From the NCBI GenBank assembly GCA_963931925.1, contig OZ007571.1:34288233-34352232 (forward strand): DNA of 64,000 nt, given 5' to 3'. How positions within the stretch are numbered: position 1 is the first letter of the stretch; each line of letters begins with the position of its first letter. A program made the translations under genes and the position numbers. Positions 25,796 to 35,266 of the stretch are shown in pieces. This DNA is from Onchidella celtica. Taxonomy: Eukaryota > Mollusca > Gastropoda > Systellommatophora > Onchidiidae. The notes under the pieces are model-generated. The model ran no database searches. It had not been told where the DNA came from and was given only the letters and a program-made list of their open reading frames with translations.

Positions 25796-26403
25796 AATTG
25801 GTACTTTTTCGCCACCCCAAAACGCTTTGCTCCTCATTGGTCTCATACTAGGAGACTAGGTGTTGAAATGGCTCTTATGTAAATTTTCTTGGTTCTTGGG
25901 GCAAAGCACAAGTGAATGCAAAAATGTTCTCATGGCAATCATTCTGAATGCAAAGACTGGAGGCGGCTTTTTCGTGATCGACCCTAGTCGGTACTTTAGC
26001 CATCCCTTCGGGGAAATTCGCCAATCCCTTTTTCGTCATCACCCCAGCAACAAATCATGACAAGACCCCATTAGGCCTAGTCTATGTGATTTTATTCAGG
26101 CCCGATATCATTTGTTTTTTCATTTCTTCTGCAGAGGGTCTTGATTATGAATGTCTAAACGTGATATTTTTATCATCATTTTTATTCTTACTGCAAAGTT
26201 TAAACACCTCCCCCTCCCCCCCCCCCCCCAAAGAAAAATGACTGCAAAGTCCTACAGTAGATAACATCTAGCAAGAAAACCGAGCTTCAGATCATAATAG
26301 TAAAGTTTCCACTAACTTTAAGAGGAGAGAGTGGGAAAGAAACCAGGTACCGGTAAAAAGAAAAGAATGAAGGAGCTAGATTGATGTGGCCGCTGTTGTA
26401 AAC

Positions 26404-26800
26404 GGGGACAAGGTGGTCTAGAGGCAAGGTGCTCGCCTCTCATGCCAAAGGTACCGGAGTGCAGGTATGTTGGAAGTTTGGGATTTTTCTCATATTTTCA
26501 TGTCCTTGATCCTATTGGGGGGGTAAGATCGAGTACCTAGTCTTCTCGGATAAGGACAAAATAATTCGGAGGGTCCATGTGCACGTCGGGCACATTAAAG
26601 ATACCTTGGCAGTTGGAAATGGAGAAGAGCAGGCCGGACAGGCGGCTGCCCGGGCAGAATTAAATAAAATTCATCCCTACCGTTCCCTCCCCCCCCAAAA
26701 AAAAACAACCACTGACCGACGGCGGCTGCATTGTGGTGACGACGTGCCTGCTCCAGTTGTAACTGGGCTGCAGTGGCACAAAGGCAAATTTCCAAAATGG
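26404..26800 (+). mobile_element. tRNA-derived SINE
   Basis: The 5' part (GGGGACAAGGTGGTCTAGAG, GCAAGGTGCTCGCCTC, then a degenerate GGTACCGGAGTGCAGGT) resembles a tRNA head with A-box-like TGGTCTAGAGG. The centre carries GTGCACGTCGGGCACATTAA AGATACC, a block common in invertebrate SINEs of the 'GGCACGTTAAAGATCCC' kind. The end includes CTGGGCTGCAGTGGCA. A C-run and A-run near 26690-26705 separate the parts. The tRNA identity and exact 3' end are uncertain. This is not a functional tRNA gene: the D and T arms are degenerate. Confidence 0.7.
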
Positions 26801-28060
26801 GATTAAAGAAGTGTATACAAATAACATACATCATCATCATGTTTGAAAATACATCACAAATCAGAATTACCATACTGTACTCAGAAGTAGTGCAGGAGAA
26901 CAAAATGATGTGAAAGAATATTAAACATTTATTATTTTTAAAAGTTAACAATGCAGGAAATAAATTTCATGAAATTGTTCTTTTTTTTTGTTTGGTTTCC
27001 ACTTTCTTCCTCTCCTCTTCTGTCTCTTATTGTAACTTTCTCAGAGCTGCTTTTTCTTTCCTCTCCTTCTTAGAGGCCTCTTCCTTTTCCTATTTGTGCT
27101 CTAAAAGATTAAAATGTGACGAAGAGGGGACAGAAAAATTTTGAAGAATGCACAAAAAAACACGTTACCCTGGTGGCTAAAAAGTACCGATCAGGCATGG
27201 CGAATTTCCCCCAACTAGTCTTGTGTGATGTGGTCACATAAAATATACCTTTATCTAGGTATAATTTAGTTTCTGCTCTCAATTTGAAACATTCCTTACA
27301 TTTGAATCTCTCCAGTTCTCCAACAATGCCTTTCAAGTGTTGAAAACGCTTGCAGACTGCACCCACAATGCCAATGATTGCACTGTAAACTGCATGTGTA
27401 AACGTCGGCATATGACTTTATCTCAGTGTTGTAGGACACGCATAGGAAAAACTTTCCCATTGTTCGCTCGATGTGACGTAACCGTGGCCTGAGGCATTTT
27501 GATTGGTTGACCAGTACATGAAGAGACAATCCTACTTTTAGAAAAAACAAAATCAGAATCTGACAAAAACCACGACCTCCACTGCGAAGATTCTAAAAGT
27601 AATCAGACTGTTGACAAGGAGAAAAAGTATCAATGGTGAAAAAGTACCAGTCTCCCCTATAGTAGATCTAGATATTGACCAGGAATGGATCAATGTCAAG
27701 ATCCACAGCTTCTCAACCCCAAGATCAGTGGTTCTGAGCCTTTTTGGAGGGCAATTGCCTCCCCCCCCCCCCCCCCCCCCAGGACCAAAGTTTCATTCGT
27801 CTTTCCCCCATCCTCCGTCCCCCAATATTAGCCTACTCCGCTCCGTCATACAATCAAAGTAAGTACATAGACCACTCATAAATTATGATGATTATTAGGT
27901 AGTCCAAACTGCCCCGCTAAAGGGGCGAAATCTCATTTTGGCATAATTTTAGGCCAACATTACAAGGCTATTACCGCTGTGTTATTATGTGAAATGCCAT
28001 GTATCTTACATCAAAATGAAGTCCAATCCTTCCTCTGACAAAATATACTTCATTTTGTAT
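26801..28060. other. No gene seen; C-run
   Basis: Holds a C-run at about 27758-27780. A short stretch at 27470-27515 has TGACGTAA and GATTGG, which resemble CRE and CCAAT boxes, but no transcript can be tied to it. Two minus-strand open frames (27109-27550) are unrecognised. Confidence 0.45.
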
Positions 28061-28248
28061 TGTTTAATGTGTTTAGCTGTGTGTTTTTATCGCTTGAAGA
28101 GGACATAGCCTTGTCGTTTTTGCTCTGAGCTGCACATACCGAATGGACCCCCTCATAACTCCAAGGAAACAAGGATTTCTACTGTGATTTATTGGGTTCT
28201 GGTGGCTTCTAGGGTGACCTTTCTCGCTTTGTGACCATATTTGCACCA

Positions 28249-29373
28249 ATGGCGGAAGCATCGACTAGTGGCAAAAGTAAAAGTATGACCACAAGAGGGG
28301 CTGCCCTGTCAGTACCAAACCAACGTCGTGCAGATTGTCGTCTGATGAGCGACCCGACGCATACCTCTTCTATAAACAGCTCTCACTCTCAGAAAGGCAA
28401 ATCTAATCTAAAATCCAACTTGACTTCAAAATCACCAGATTCGCCTGGACTTAGTAGATCTCAGTCACCATGTAATGATGAAGTTCAAGTTGCTGAGCCA
28501 AAGTCAGATGAAGTGCTGTGTGGGGATTGTGATAAATCGGTTTATGATGATGACAAAGCTTTGAAATGCGACTTATGTGAATATTGGTACCACATCTCAT
28601 GTGAAAAGATAGAGCAGGAAACCTATGACACAATATTGAAACTCGACCCAGACTTTCTCAATGGTTTTCACTGGTACTGTAAGCGCTGCAATAGATGTGT
28701 AGTTAAAATTACTTCATCAGTAGCCAAACTCGAAGCCAGACAGACGAAAACTGAACAGAAAGTGTCAATGCTGGAAGAACAAGTAGCTGGAAATAGCAAG
28801 CATATAGTTCAACTTGAAGATAGAGTGTGCCAGATAGACAATACGTTTGAGGCAGTGATAGATGACAAACTATCCGAGGCTCAACGGGAACTGATCGATA
28901 GAGACCGAAGAAAGTCAAATGTGATAATTTTTGGTATCCCTGAATGTGACAGCAAGGAAACAGGTGACCGAATAGCACACGACATAGACAAGGTTGCAGC
29001 GATGTGTGTGGAGATTGGCTGCAAAGATATAGGAATACAGAGCTGCCACAGATTAGGGAACAGAGAGGCAAATTCAAAAAACGGACCACGTCCCTTGAAA
29101 GTTGTACTCCCGGACAAAGCCCAACAGAATCTCCTACTGAGAGAGTCAAAAATATTGCAAGAAAACATGAGAGGAGAATTAAGGAATTACCAAGTAAAAC
29201 CCGACAGAACCCCAAAGGAGAGGGCAGAGAGAAGAAACCTATGCGAGAAATTGAAGAGGAGAACAGAAAGCGGCGAAATAGACCTAGAAATAAGAAGGGG
29301 AAGGATACAAAAGAAGCGGCCGCCCCCACAGAGAAACGAGGACTCGGAAGGGCTTGTGCCTCCCCAGGCTTAG
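28249..29373 (+). CDS. LINE ORF1 protein: PHD finger, coiled coil, RRM-like domain
   Basis: A 374-residue nucleic-acid-binding protein that should coat the LINE RNA. The first ATG in frame is at 28249 (MAEASTSGKSKS). The N-terminal 85 residues are Ser/Thr/Lys-rich and disordered. A PHD-type zinc finger follows at about 90-145 with the C4-H-C3 pattern: LCGDC, LKCDLCEYWYHISCE, WYCKRC. A coiled coil runs from about 155 to 215 (KLEARQTKTEQKVSMLEEQV). An RRM-like 'transposase-22' domain runs from about 222 to 310 (SNVIIFGIPE ... CHRLGN ... RPLKVVLPDKAQQ). The basic tail follows. Its end overlaps the start of ORF2 in another frame by about 130 bases. PHD-bearing ORF1 is known in CR1-like elements; the finger may read histone tails, which is inference. 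Confidence 0.85.
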   Translation: MAEASTSGKSKSMTTRGAALSVPNQRRADCRLMSDPTHTSSINSSHSQKGKSNLKSNLTSKSPDSPGLSRSQSPCNDEVQVAEPKSDEVLCGDCDKSVYDDDKALKCDLCEYWYHISCEKIEQETYDTILKLDPDFLNGFHWYCKRCNRCVVKITSSVAKLEARQTKTEQKVSMLEEQVAGNSKHIVQLEDRVCQIDNTFEAVIDDKLSEAQRELIDRDRRKSNVIIFGIPECDSKETGDRIAHDIDKVAAMCVEIGCKDIGIQSCHRLGNREANSKNGPRPLKVVLPDKAQQNLLLRESKILQENMRGELRNYQVKPDRTPKERAERRNLCEKLKRRTESGEIDLEIRRGRIQKKRPPPQRNEDSEGLVPPQA

Positions 29374-32279
29374 ATAGAAAAGCACAAAATGATTTTAGTT
29401 GTAAATATGTTCATACAAATAGCAGAGTTTTTATTAAATGTTATTATACTAATGCCAGAAGTTTAGTTAACAAATTGGAAGAATTCAAAGCCCTTACTCT
29501 TTTGGAGGATCCGGATATCATTGGGGTGACAGAAACTTGGTGTAACGACAGTCTCCTTGATGGATGTCTTGAAACGGAAGGTTACAGCATGTTCAGGTAT
29601 GATAGGAAGAGAAGAAGAGGAGGTGGTGTGTTACTGTTCGTTAAGAACAAATTAAAGCCCATGCCAGCATTAGACATTACTGATGGCCTAGACACTGAGG
29701 CAGTATTCTGTAAAATCAAAAATGCCCAGGGTAATCTAGTTATCATTGGAATATGTTATAGAGCCCCTGATGATGAAAATAGAGATATACTGAAAGTGTT
29801 ACATAACATTGACAGATTGAACCCTCTTGAGACCCTGCTTATTGGAGATTATAACTTCCTGCAAACAGATTTCAGTAACTACCATGCACCGGGTGGTTTT
29901 CCAACAGAATTTCTTGAAAAAGTCATGGATTTGGATCTCACCCAACATGTCACCTTCCCTACAATGGTAAACTCTAGCTCAGTTAATGACCTTATCTTCA
30001 CCCAAGATGAGCACAGCATAGTAAACATAAAGCCATCAATGCCCTTAGGATCTAGTGATCATCTTAGCTTAATCTGGGAAATGGAAATAGAGGCGGCACC
30101 CCAAGCGCAAACAGCACACAGAGATAATCTCAACTACTGGAAAGGGGATTACACAAGCTTCAATGATGCTGTGAAGGAAATAGACTGGGACCATGAGCTC
30201 AGCAGTGATAACATTAACGAAAACTGGACTTCCTTTATACAAACTGTAGAATCACTGACTCAAAAATTTGTCCCACTCCGCAGACCTCCAAGAAAAGGTC
30301 GCCCTCAGTGGATAACAAAAAAGACTTTTAAGGTGATAAAAAAGAAACATGCACAGTTTGAAAAGTACAAAAAACTAGGACGACCTAGAGACCTTGTCGA
30401 CTACAGAAAAGCCAGAAATGAAGCCACATCAGTGTGTAGAGCTGCTAAAACAAATTCTGAGAGGAATTTAGTGATGACCTTTAAAGAAAATCCCAAGAAC
30501 TTCTATAGTTATGTACGCAATCAACGGGGAACCAAAGTTGGCATTCCGGAACTTACAAAGTCAGATGGGTCTTCCACTAAATCAGACAAAGAAGCAGCTG
30601 ACACTCTCAACTCCTTTTTCCAATCGGTGTATGTTCAAGAACCCAACGATGAAGTCCCAACCATACAAGCCAGACTTGAAGAGGAAGTTTTCATGAAAGA
30701 CCTTCACTTCTCGGAAGACGAAGTGGTGAAATGTATGAGTAAATTGAAGCCCGACAAGAGTCCAGGTCCTGACAGGATCCACCCAAAACTACTGAGTGAA
30801 TGCTTATCTCTTGCCAGGCCCTTATCTATGATCTTCAAACAATCTCTAGATATAGGAGAGTTACCAAAAGAATGGAAACAAGCCCACATGTGCCCAATTT
30901 TCAAGAAAGGAAATCGCTCACAGCCTGGCAACTACAGACCAGTGGCACTGACAAGTATTGTTTGTAAGCTGTTGGAAACTATTATCAGAGATCACATCAC
31001 CAAACACCTGAATAGAAACAAATTACTATCAAGACACCAACATGGTTTTCAAAAGGGAAGGAGCTGCCTCACAAACCTGCTGGAAACTCTGGAATCGTGG
31101 ACAGAAGCTCTGGACAATGGAGATCAAGTAGATTGCATCTTCCTTGACTTCCAAAAAGCTTTCGATACTGTCCCCTTCAATCGCCTCCTCTCTAAGCTGC
31201 ACAGCTATGGCCTAAACATTAAAATTTGCAACTGGATACAGGCCTTTCTAACGGGCAGGAAGATGAGAGTATGTGTGAGGGGATGTTACTCTGAGTGGTC
31301 TCCAGTCACTAGCGGGGTGCCACAAGGATCAGTGTTGGGGCCACTTCTTTTCCTCTTGTACGTAAACGACATCCCTGACAACCTGAGTAGTAGTGTAAAG
31401 ATCTTTGCAGACGATACTAAAATCTGGGAGGTGTTTAGAGACAGGCAAGATTGTGACAATTTGCAAAACAGCTTGGACACTATAAATAAATGGTCAGAGA
31501 AATGGCTGCTGAAACTTCACACTGGCAAATGCAAATGTATGCAGATTGCAAGGAACAAAGTAAAAAAGATCCTGTACACATACTCATTACAAGATGGTTG
31601 TGATCGTAGAGATTTGGAAATCATCGAAGAAGAAAAGGATCTAGGTGTCCAAATTTCAGACAGTCTCAAGCCTTCACAACACTGTACTGAAACTGTGAAA
31701 AAAGTAAATTCCATATTGAGGGCTATGAGAAATTCTTTTAACTTCCTCGACAAGACAACTTTCAAGATTATGTACAAAACCTTTGTGAGGCCACGCCTTG
31801 AATATTGTGCACAAGCTTGGAATCCGTACTTGAGAAAGGACATCGAACAAATTGAAGGGGTGCAACGCAGAGCTACGAAGCTTATCAAGGAGATACGAAA
31901 CCTGCCATACTTAGAGCTCCTCAGCATTCTAGACATACAACCGCTTGAACAGCGCAGACTCCGAGGCGACCTCATTGGAACCTTCAAATTATTAAAAGGT
32001 TTTGAAAATGTCGACTGGCAGCAGTTCTTTATCAAGTCCACAAGCCTACACCTTAGAGGTCACAACCTAAAACTGGCTAAAAGAAGGTGTGCTCGCCTCC
32101 CAAGGCAATACTTTTTCAGCCAAAGAGTGATAAGCACTTGGAATTCACTCCCAGAATACATCGTCCAAGCCGATAGTATCAACTCATTTAAAAACAGGCT
32201 TGACAGATATTGGAAACATCGAGATGGGTCACTTACTAGCATTAGCTATCCAGACCCATTAATCCATAGGTATCCATAG
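29241..32279 (+). CDS. LINE ORF2: AP endonuclease and reverse transcriptase
   Basis: About 1012 residues if translation starts at the in-frame ATG at 29241; the frame is open further upstream, to 29004, without a better start. The AP-type endonuclease spans residues 65-280 with the expected catalytic blocks: YTNARSL near 70, TETW near 97, ICYRAP, LIGDYN near 201 and SSDHL near 270. The reverse transcriptase spans about 470-740: KSPGPDRIHP, NYRPVALTS, HGFQKGRSC, LDFQKAFDTV, GVPQGSVLGPLLFLLYVND and the catalytic FADDTK. The C-terminal part (HLGVQISDSLKPSQH-like, RPRLEYCAQAWNPY, VQRRATKLI) is typical of jockey/CR1-clade pol. The protein nicks target DNA and primes cDNA on the free end. No stop or frameshift interrupts it, so this copy could have moved recently. 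Confidence 0.93.
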   Translation: MREIEEENRKRRNRPRNKKGKDTKEAAAPTEKRGLGRACASPGLDRKAQNDFSCKYVHTNSRVFIKCYYTNARSLVNKLEEFKALTLLEDPDIIGVTETWCNDSLLDGCLETEGYSMFRYDRKRRRGGGVLLFVKNKLKPMPALDITDGLDTEAVFCKIKNAQGNLVIIGICYRAPDDENRDILKVLHNIDRLNPLETLLIGDYNFLQTDFSNYHAPGGFPTEFLEKVMDLDLTQHVTFPTMVNSSSVNDLIFTQDEHSIVNIKPSMPLGSSDHLSLIWEMEIEAAPQAQTAHRDNLNYWKGDYTSFNDAVKEIDWDHELSSDNINENWTSFIQTVESLTQKFVPLRRPPRKGRPQWITKKTFKVIKKKHAQFEKYKKLGRPRDLVDYRKARNEATSVCRAAKTNSERNLVMTFKENPKNFYSYVRNQRGTKVGIPELTKSDGSSTKSDKEAADTLNSFFQSVYVQEPNDEVPTIQARLEEEVFMKDLHFSEDEVVKCMSKLKPDKSPGPDRIHPKLLSECLSLARPLSMIFKQSLDIGELPKEWKQAHMCPIFKKGNRSQPGNYRPVALTSIVCKLLETIIRDHITKHLNRNKLLSRHQHGFQKGRSCLTNLLETLESWTEALDNGDQVDCIFLDFQKAFDTVPFNRLLSKLHSYGLNIKICNWIQAFLTGRKMRVCVRGCYSEWSPVTSGVPQGSVLGPLLFLLYVNDIPDNLSSSVKIFADDTKIWEVFRDRQDCDNLQNSLDTINKWSEKWLLKLHTGKCKCMQIARNKVKKILYTYSLQDGCDRRDLEIIEEEKDLGVQISDSLKPSQHCTETVKKVNSILRAMRNSFNFLDKTTFKIMYKTFVRPRLEYCAQAWNPYLRKDIEQIEGVQRRATKLIKEIRNLPYLELLSILDIQPLEQRRLRGDLIGTFKLLKGFENVDWQQFFIKSTSLHLRGHNLKLAKRRCARLPRQYFFSQRVISTWNSLPEYIVQADSINSFKNRLDRYWKHRDGSLTSISYPDPLIHRYP

Positions 32280-32289
32280 GTATAACAAA

Positions 32290-33685
32290 GGGTCGCAGAG
32301 CGTCGCCCCGATGTAGCACACGTTTGAAAATAACTCACACAGAAAGCCAGATAAATGAGGTTTAATTCAATGTATTTTTCATCATGTTTTAAGTTGAAAT
32401 TCCTTTGAAAACCATTTGTTGGAAAGTTCGTAGACGGAGAAACTAGCGGAAACGTTTATAGATCAGGATGAAAATTATATACGCAAATAAACCTCAGCCT
32501 TTGTATTAAATTATAAGAGCATGCCAAGATCAGACATGGGGCATGTTCGGCGCCAACTGTTTTGATGGACTTACCCAATGCTTGACTTCGTCACTTTGTC
32601 TGATACCTAGTGTTAAGCCAATGGTGACACGGTTGGCCTCCTTTTCAATTAAATAAAAACAAAACATTATTTTTATCTCCCCTGTAAGAGTTCACAAAAA
32701 ATGACGTCCAATGAAGTTTGGTGATTAAAAAAAGTAAAATGAGATACTTGTCTTATGTTTGTACCTCTCGAAAAAAATTAGGTGTAATGTATACCCCCTT
32801 GACTTGGATACTGAGAATTTTTAATGCTGTGAGTAGTGACTCAATAAACTGTCAGTTTATGGGCCGTCAAAGTTGGACTATAGTGCAATGTGCAAAAGGT
32901 AGTAAATTTGAGGTGTTATTTCACTTTTCAAAATACCATAACTTTCATAACCTTTAAGCCAGAAAATAATACATTTGGTATCAAAATTTTTGGAAAAGCA
33001 GGCTCCATCCGATTAGGCAATAACTGATGAGATGTGTTAAAAGTAAAAATCAGTTTGGACTTCTTAATGATATATATTATTAGGTTCTTCAAAGCTTTAT
33101 TACAGACAGTAAGAGTGTTGATTATTCATTATAAACAAAAACAGAACAATTCGACACATAGGATTTCCTCCAGTTTGCCTGTATGAGTGACATCGTTCAT
33201 ATGTAAATCCGCTGGTTACCATGTAACACCACTGCTGATTTCATGTAGGAAATAGGCCCCTGCAATAATTCTACCAACCCCTACAGAAATCCTGTACAAA
33301 TCTACATCAGATTGGCACAGGGAAGCTGTCTGGTAATGAACTTCTTTTGTGAGTGTGATTTTTTAATTCAAATTGTACACACTGCCTATGCTGGGTAGTG
33401 AAAGTCCCAGCAGAGCAGATAATGCACAATTTATGAAGTGAAACTTTCTCAAGAAAATGTTATAATATAGATTAAAGCTAATCATATCAGCCCTTGCCTT
33501 TTTGCCCAGAAAATCCGAAGTGAGCAAATCAGATCCATTGTCGGACTTTGTGACCTGTCTCTTTCCGCCATAATTTTGGGTTTAGAGATAGTGTTTAATT
33601 GATGTTGGAAAAGACAACTGTGTCTGTTAAAGAAATGGACGAAATATTGTTTAAAATTTCAGGAGCATTTGAAGTAATTAGTATA
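32290..33685. other. No gene seen
   Basis: A-T-rich sequence between the LINE and the next MITE. No recognisable exon. Confidence 0.5.
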
Positions 33686-33689
33686 GTAA

Positions 33690-34280
33690 CTCATTGCCTG
33701 CAAGTCGGCATTGTGATGGCAGTGGACACGTTTAGCAGAGCCCATGCACAGCCATCATGATAGCGATGAGGTTTTCCAGTCTTATGCGCTTTTGTACAGC
33801 AGAGAAAGGGAGCGAACTGGGGGGTCAGCATATTCTTCAAACATTTTCATATTAATTTATTCACTTTTGATCACACTAGTGACTGGAGAAAATTTAGGTG
33901 AATTTATGGCTTTATTTTTCATGTGATTCTCATGTGATGTTTTGAGTGAAGAAAGCTGTCAAAATGTCGAAGAGACGAATCTCTTGAACCTTTACTGCTT
34001 TACATTTCATGTAAAGGTTCAGACAAAGAAACTGAAGTTTTAGTTGACATAGATGAAACTGAAACAGAGGGAGGGTAACTTTGATAACTTATTATGGAAA
34101 CCACCTTCAAACAATGAGTTTGAGTTATGTATCAATGAAATAGTTAAGAATGACCTTTCATTTGGTGTATAACATATTAGCCAAATGCAAATCTGGACAC
34201 CCCGTGGAATTTTTAAAAAATTGTATTAAAGCTGCATATTTTCGAGCCTGTCTGGGCCTAAAGATCACATAGGCAGTGAG
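33690..34280 (+). mobile_element. piggyBac-like TTAA-flanked element, non-autonomous
   Basis: The ends are related inverted repeats: CTCATTGCCTGCAAG at the left and, on the other strand, CTCACTGCCTATGTG at the right. The right end is followed by TTAA and the left is preceded by GTAA, a likely decayed TTAA. TTAA target duplication is the hallmark of piggyBac. The interior has only remnants of coding (ATGTCGAAGAGACG, GAAACTGAAGTTTTAGTTG), acidic in translation like the N-terminus of piggyBac transposases. A second copy in the opposite orientation lies at 45295-45790. Confidence 0.6.
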
Positions 34281-35200
34281 TTAAGACTTTGAGACAAATT
34301 TGAGAATATCTCACACAGAAAGAGTAAATATTAGTAGGCCTACATTAAAGATCACCATGCGAGGCTGCAGCTGATTCAGTCAAAAGTGCGGGCACATTTG
34401 ACAAGTTTTTCTGAGGTTCTTTTCAAGGTTATCAGTTTATTTGATAAAGTTAAACATTGATATGAAATCATATTATTTCCTACCCAGAAAATGCATGCCA
34501 AATAGATGGCGCAAATATTGGCTCTCTGTGTAGGTAACAGGTTACTGTGGCCAACAATGGTTTCAGAGTTCTGTTAAGATTTTGTAAACAAAAGAAAAAA
34601 CTTGAATCGATTTAATGGTTGTCCTGCTACATTGCACATTATTGTTATATTTCCTAATATGTGACGTGTAAATCTTGTGTTAATTTTTATTTGAATTTGA
34701 AGGTGAGGCAAAAAGTGTTGTGTTTTTTTGTTGTTGTTTCAAATACTGTATTATTTTCAAAGCAGAAAATCATAATGGTGACCAGACTATGTGTAGGAAG
34801 CTAATACATGTATCAGGCTGACCATGTGATTCTTAATCTTTACGACCAAAATTGCCATAGCCCAAATACGTATATATATATATATATAATAATACATAAA
34901 TATATCCGTTGTATATTCACAGCATTCAGGGCGATGCAAAGAGTTGAGACTTAAACGGTGTTATTTCAGTAATTTTGAAAACAAAAAGCAACATAACTAT
35001 TTTTTGGCACCTAAAAATCTTCATGGCATGCAAAGGCAAGATGGGCAAAAAAAATACCTTTTTATTTTTTGCAAAGAAGGTGTAACAAAATTATACTTCT
35101 GTGATGCGTATGTAATATTATAATATTTTCAATTTACAGGCTTTAAGTATGCGTCAAATATGTATGTCATTAGCTGTCTTGATTTTTTTTTTTTTTTCAG
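34281..35200. other. Region upstream of the first recognised host exon
   Basis: Contains a (TA)n run at 34871-34888 and a long T-run at about 35183-35197 that forms the polypyrimidine tract of the acceptor at 35200. A promoter or 5' non-coding exon of the SYCP2-like gene should lie here or further left, but I cannot identify it. Confidence 0.4.
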
Positions 35201-35266
35201 TGACACAACTAATATGATTCCACGCAATTCAGAATGATGCCTTCTGAACAACCAGTGGAAAAACAG
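35201..35266 (+). other. SYCP2-like: SYCP2-like exon 1, with the start codon
   Basis: A strong polypyrimidine acceptor ends at 35200 and a GTGAGG donor follows 35266. The first ATG at 35218 runs into a stop after MIPRNSE. The pair ATGATG at 35234 opens MMPSEQPVEKQ, which joins exon 2 in phase 0. An acceptor just before the start codon means a 5' non-coding exon (or a spliced leader) lies upstream. The short upstream frame could dampen translation. Confidence 0.7.

Larger units (their letters stand above)
28061..32286 (+). mobile_element. CR1-group LINE with two open ORFs
   Basis: A non-LTR retrotransposon with a 5' leader, an ORF1 protein and an ORF2 endonuclease/reverse transcriptase, both open. 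The 3' end carries a tandem CCATAGGTAT / CCATAGGTAT just after the ORF2 stop and no poly(A) tail, as usual for CR1/L2-type elements that end in a short microsatellite. The 5' boundary is not sharp; I place it near 28061, where a long non-coding leader begins. I could not see target-site duplications. Clade (CR1, L2, Rex1 or Daphne) cannot be settled by eye. Confidence 0.85.

Noticed and set aside
26404-26480. Possible tRNA gene
   Set aside because: Only the A-box side is tRNA-like; the T arm is degenerate and a SINE body follows.
27470-27515. CRE-like and CCAAT-like boxes
   Set aside because: Short motifs expected by chance; no downstream exon could be tied to them.
27109-27550. Two overlapping minus-strand frames with some Cys pairs
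   Set aside because: CKEC looks zinc-finger-like but lacks the second half; no family recognised and no splice sites that join them.
28709-29329. 206-codon minus-strand open frame
   Set aside because: Antisense shadow of LINE ORF1; no domain.
31517-32041. 174-codon minus-strand open frame
   Set aside because: Antisense shadow of LINE ORF2.
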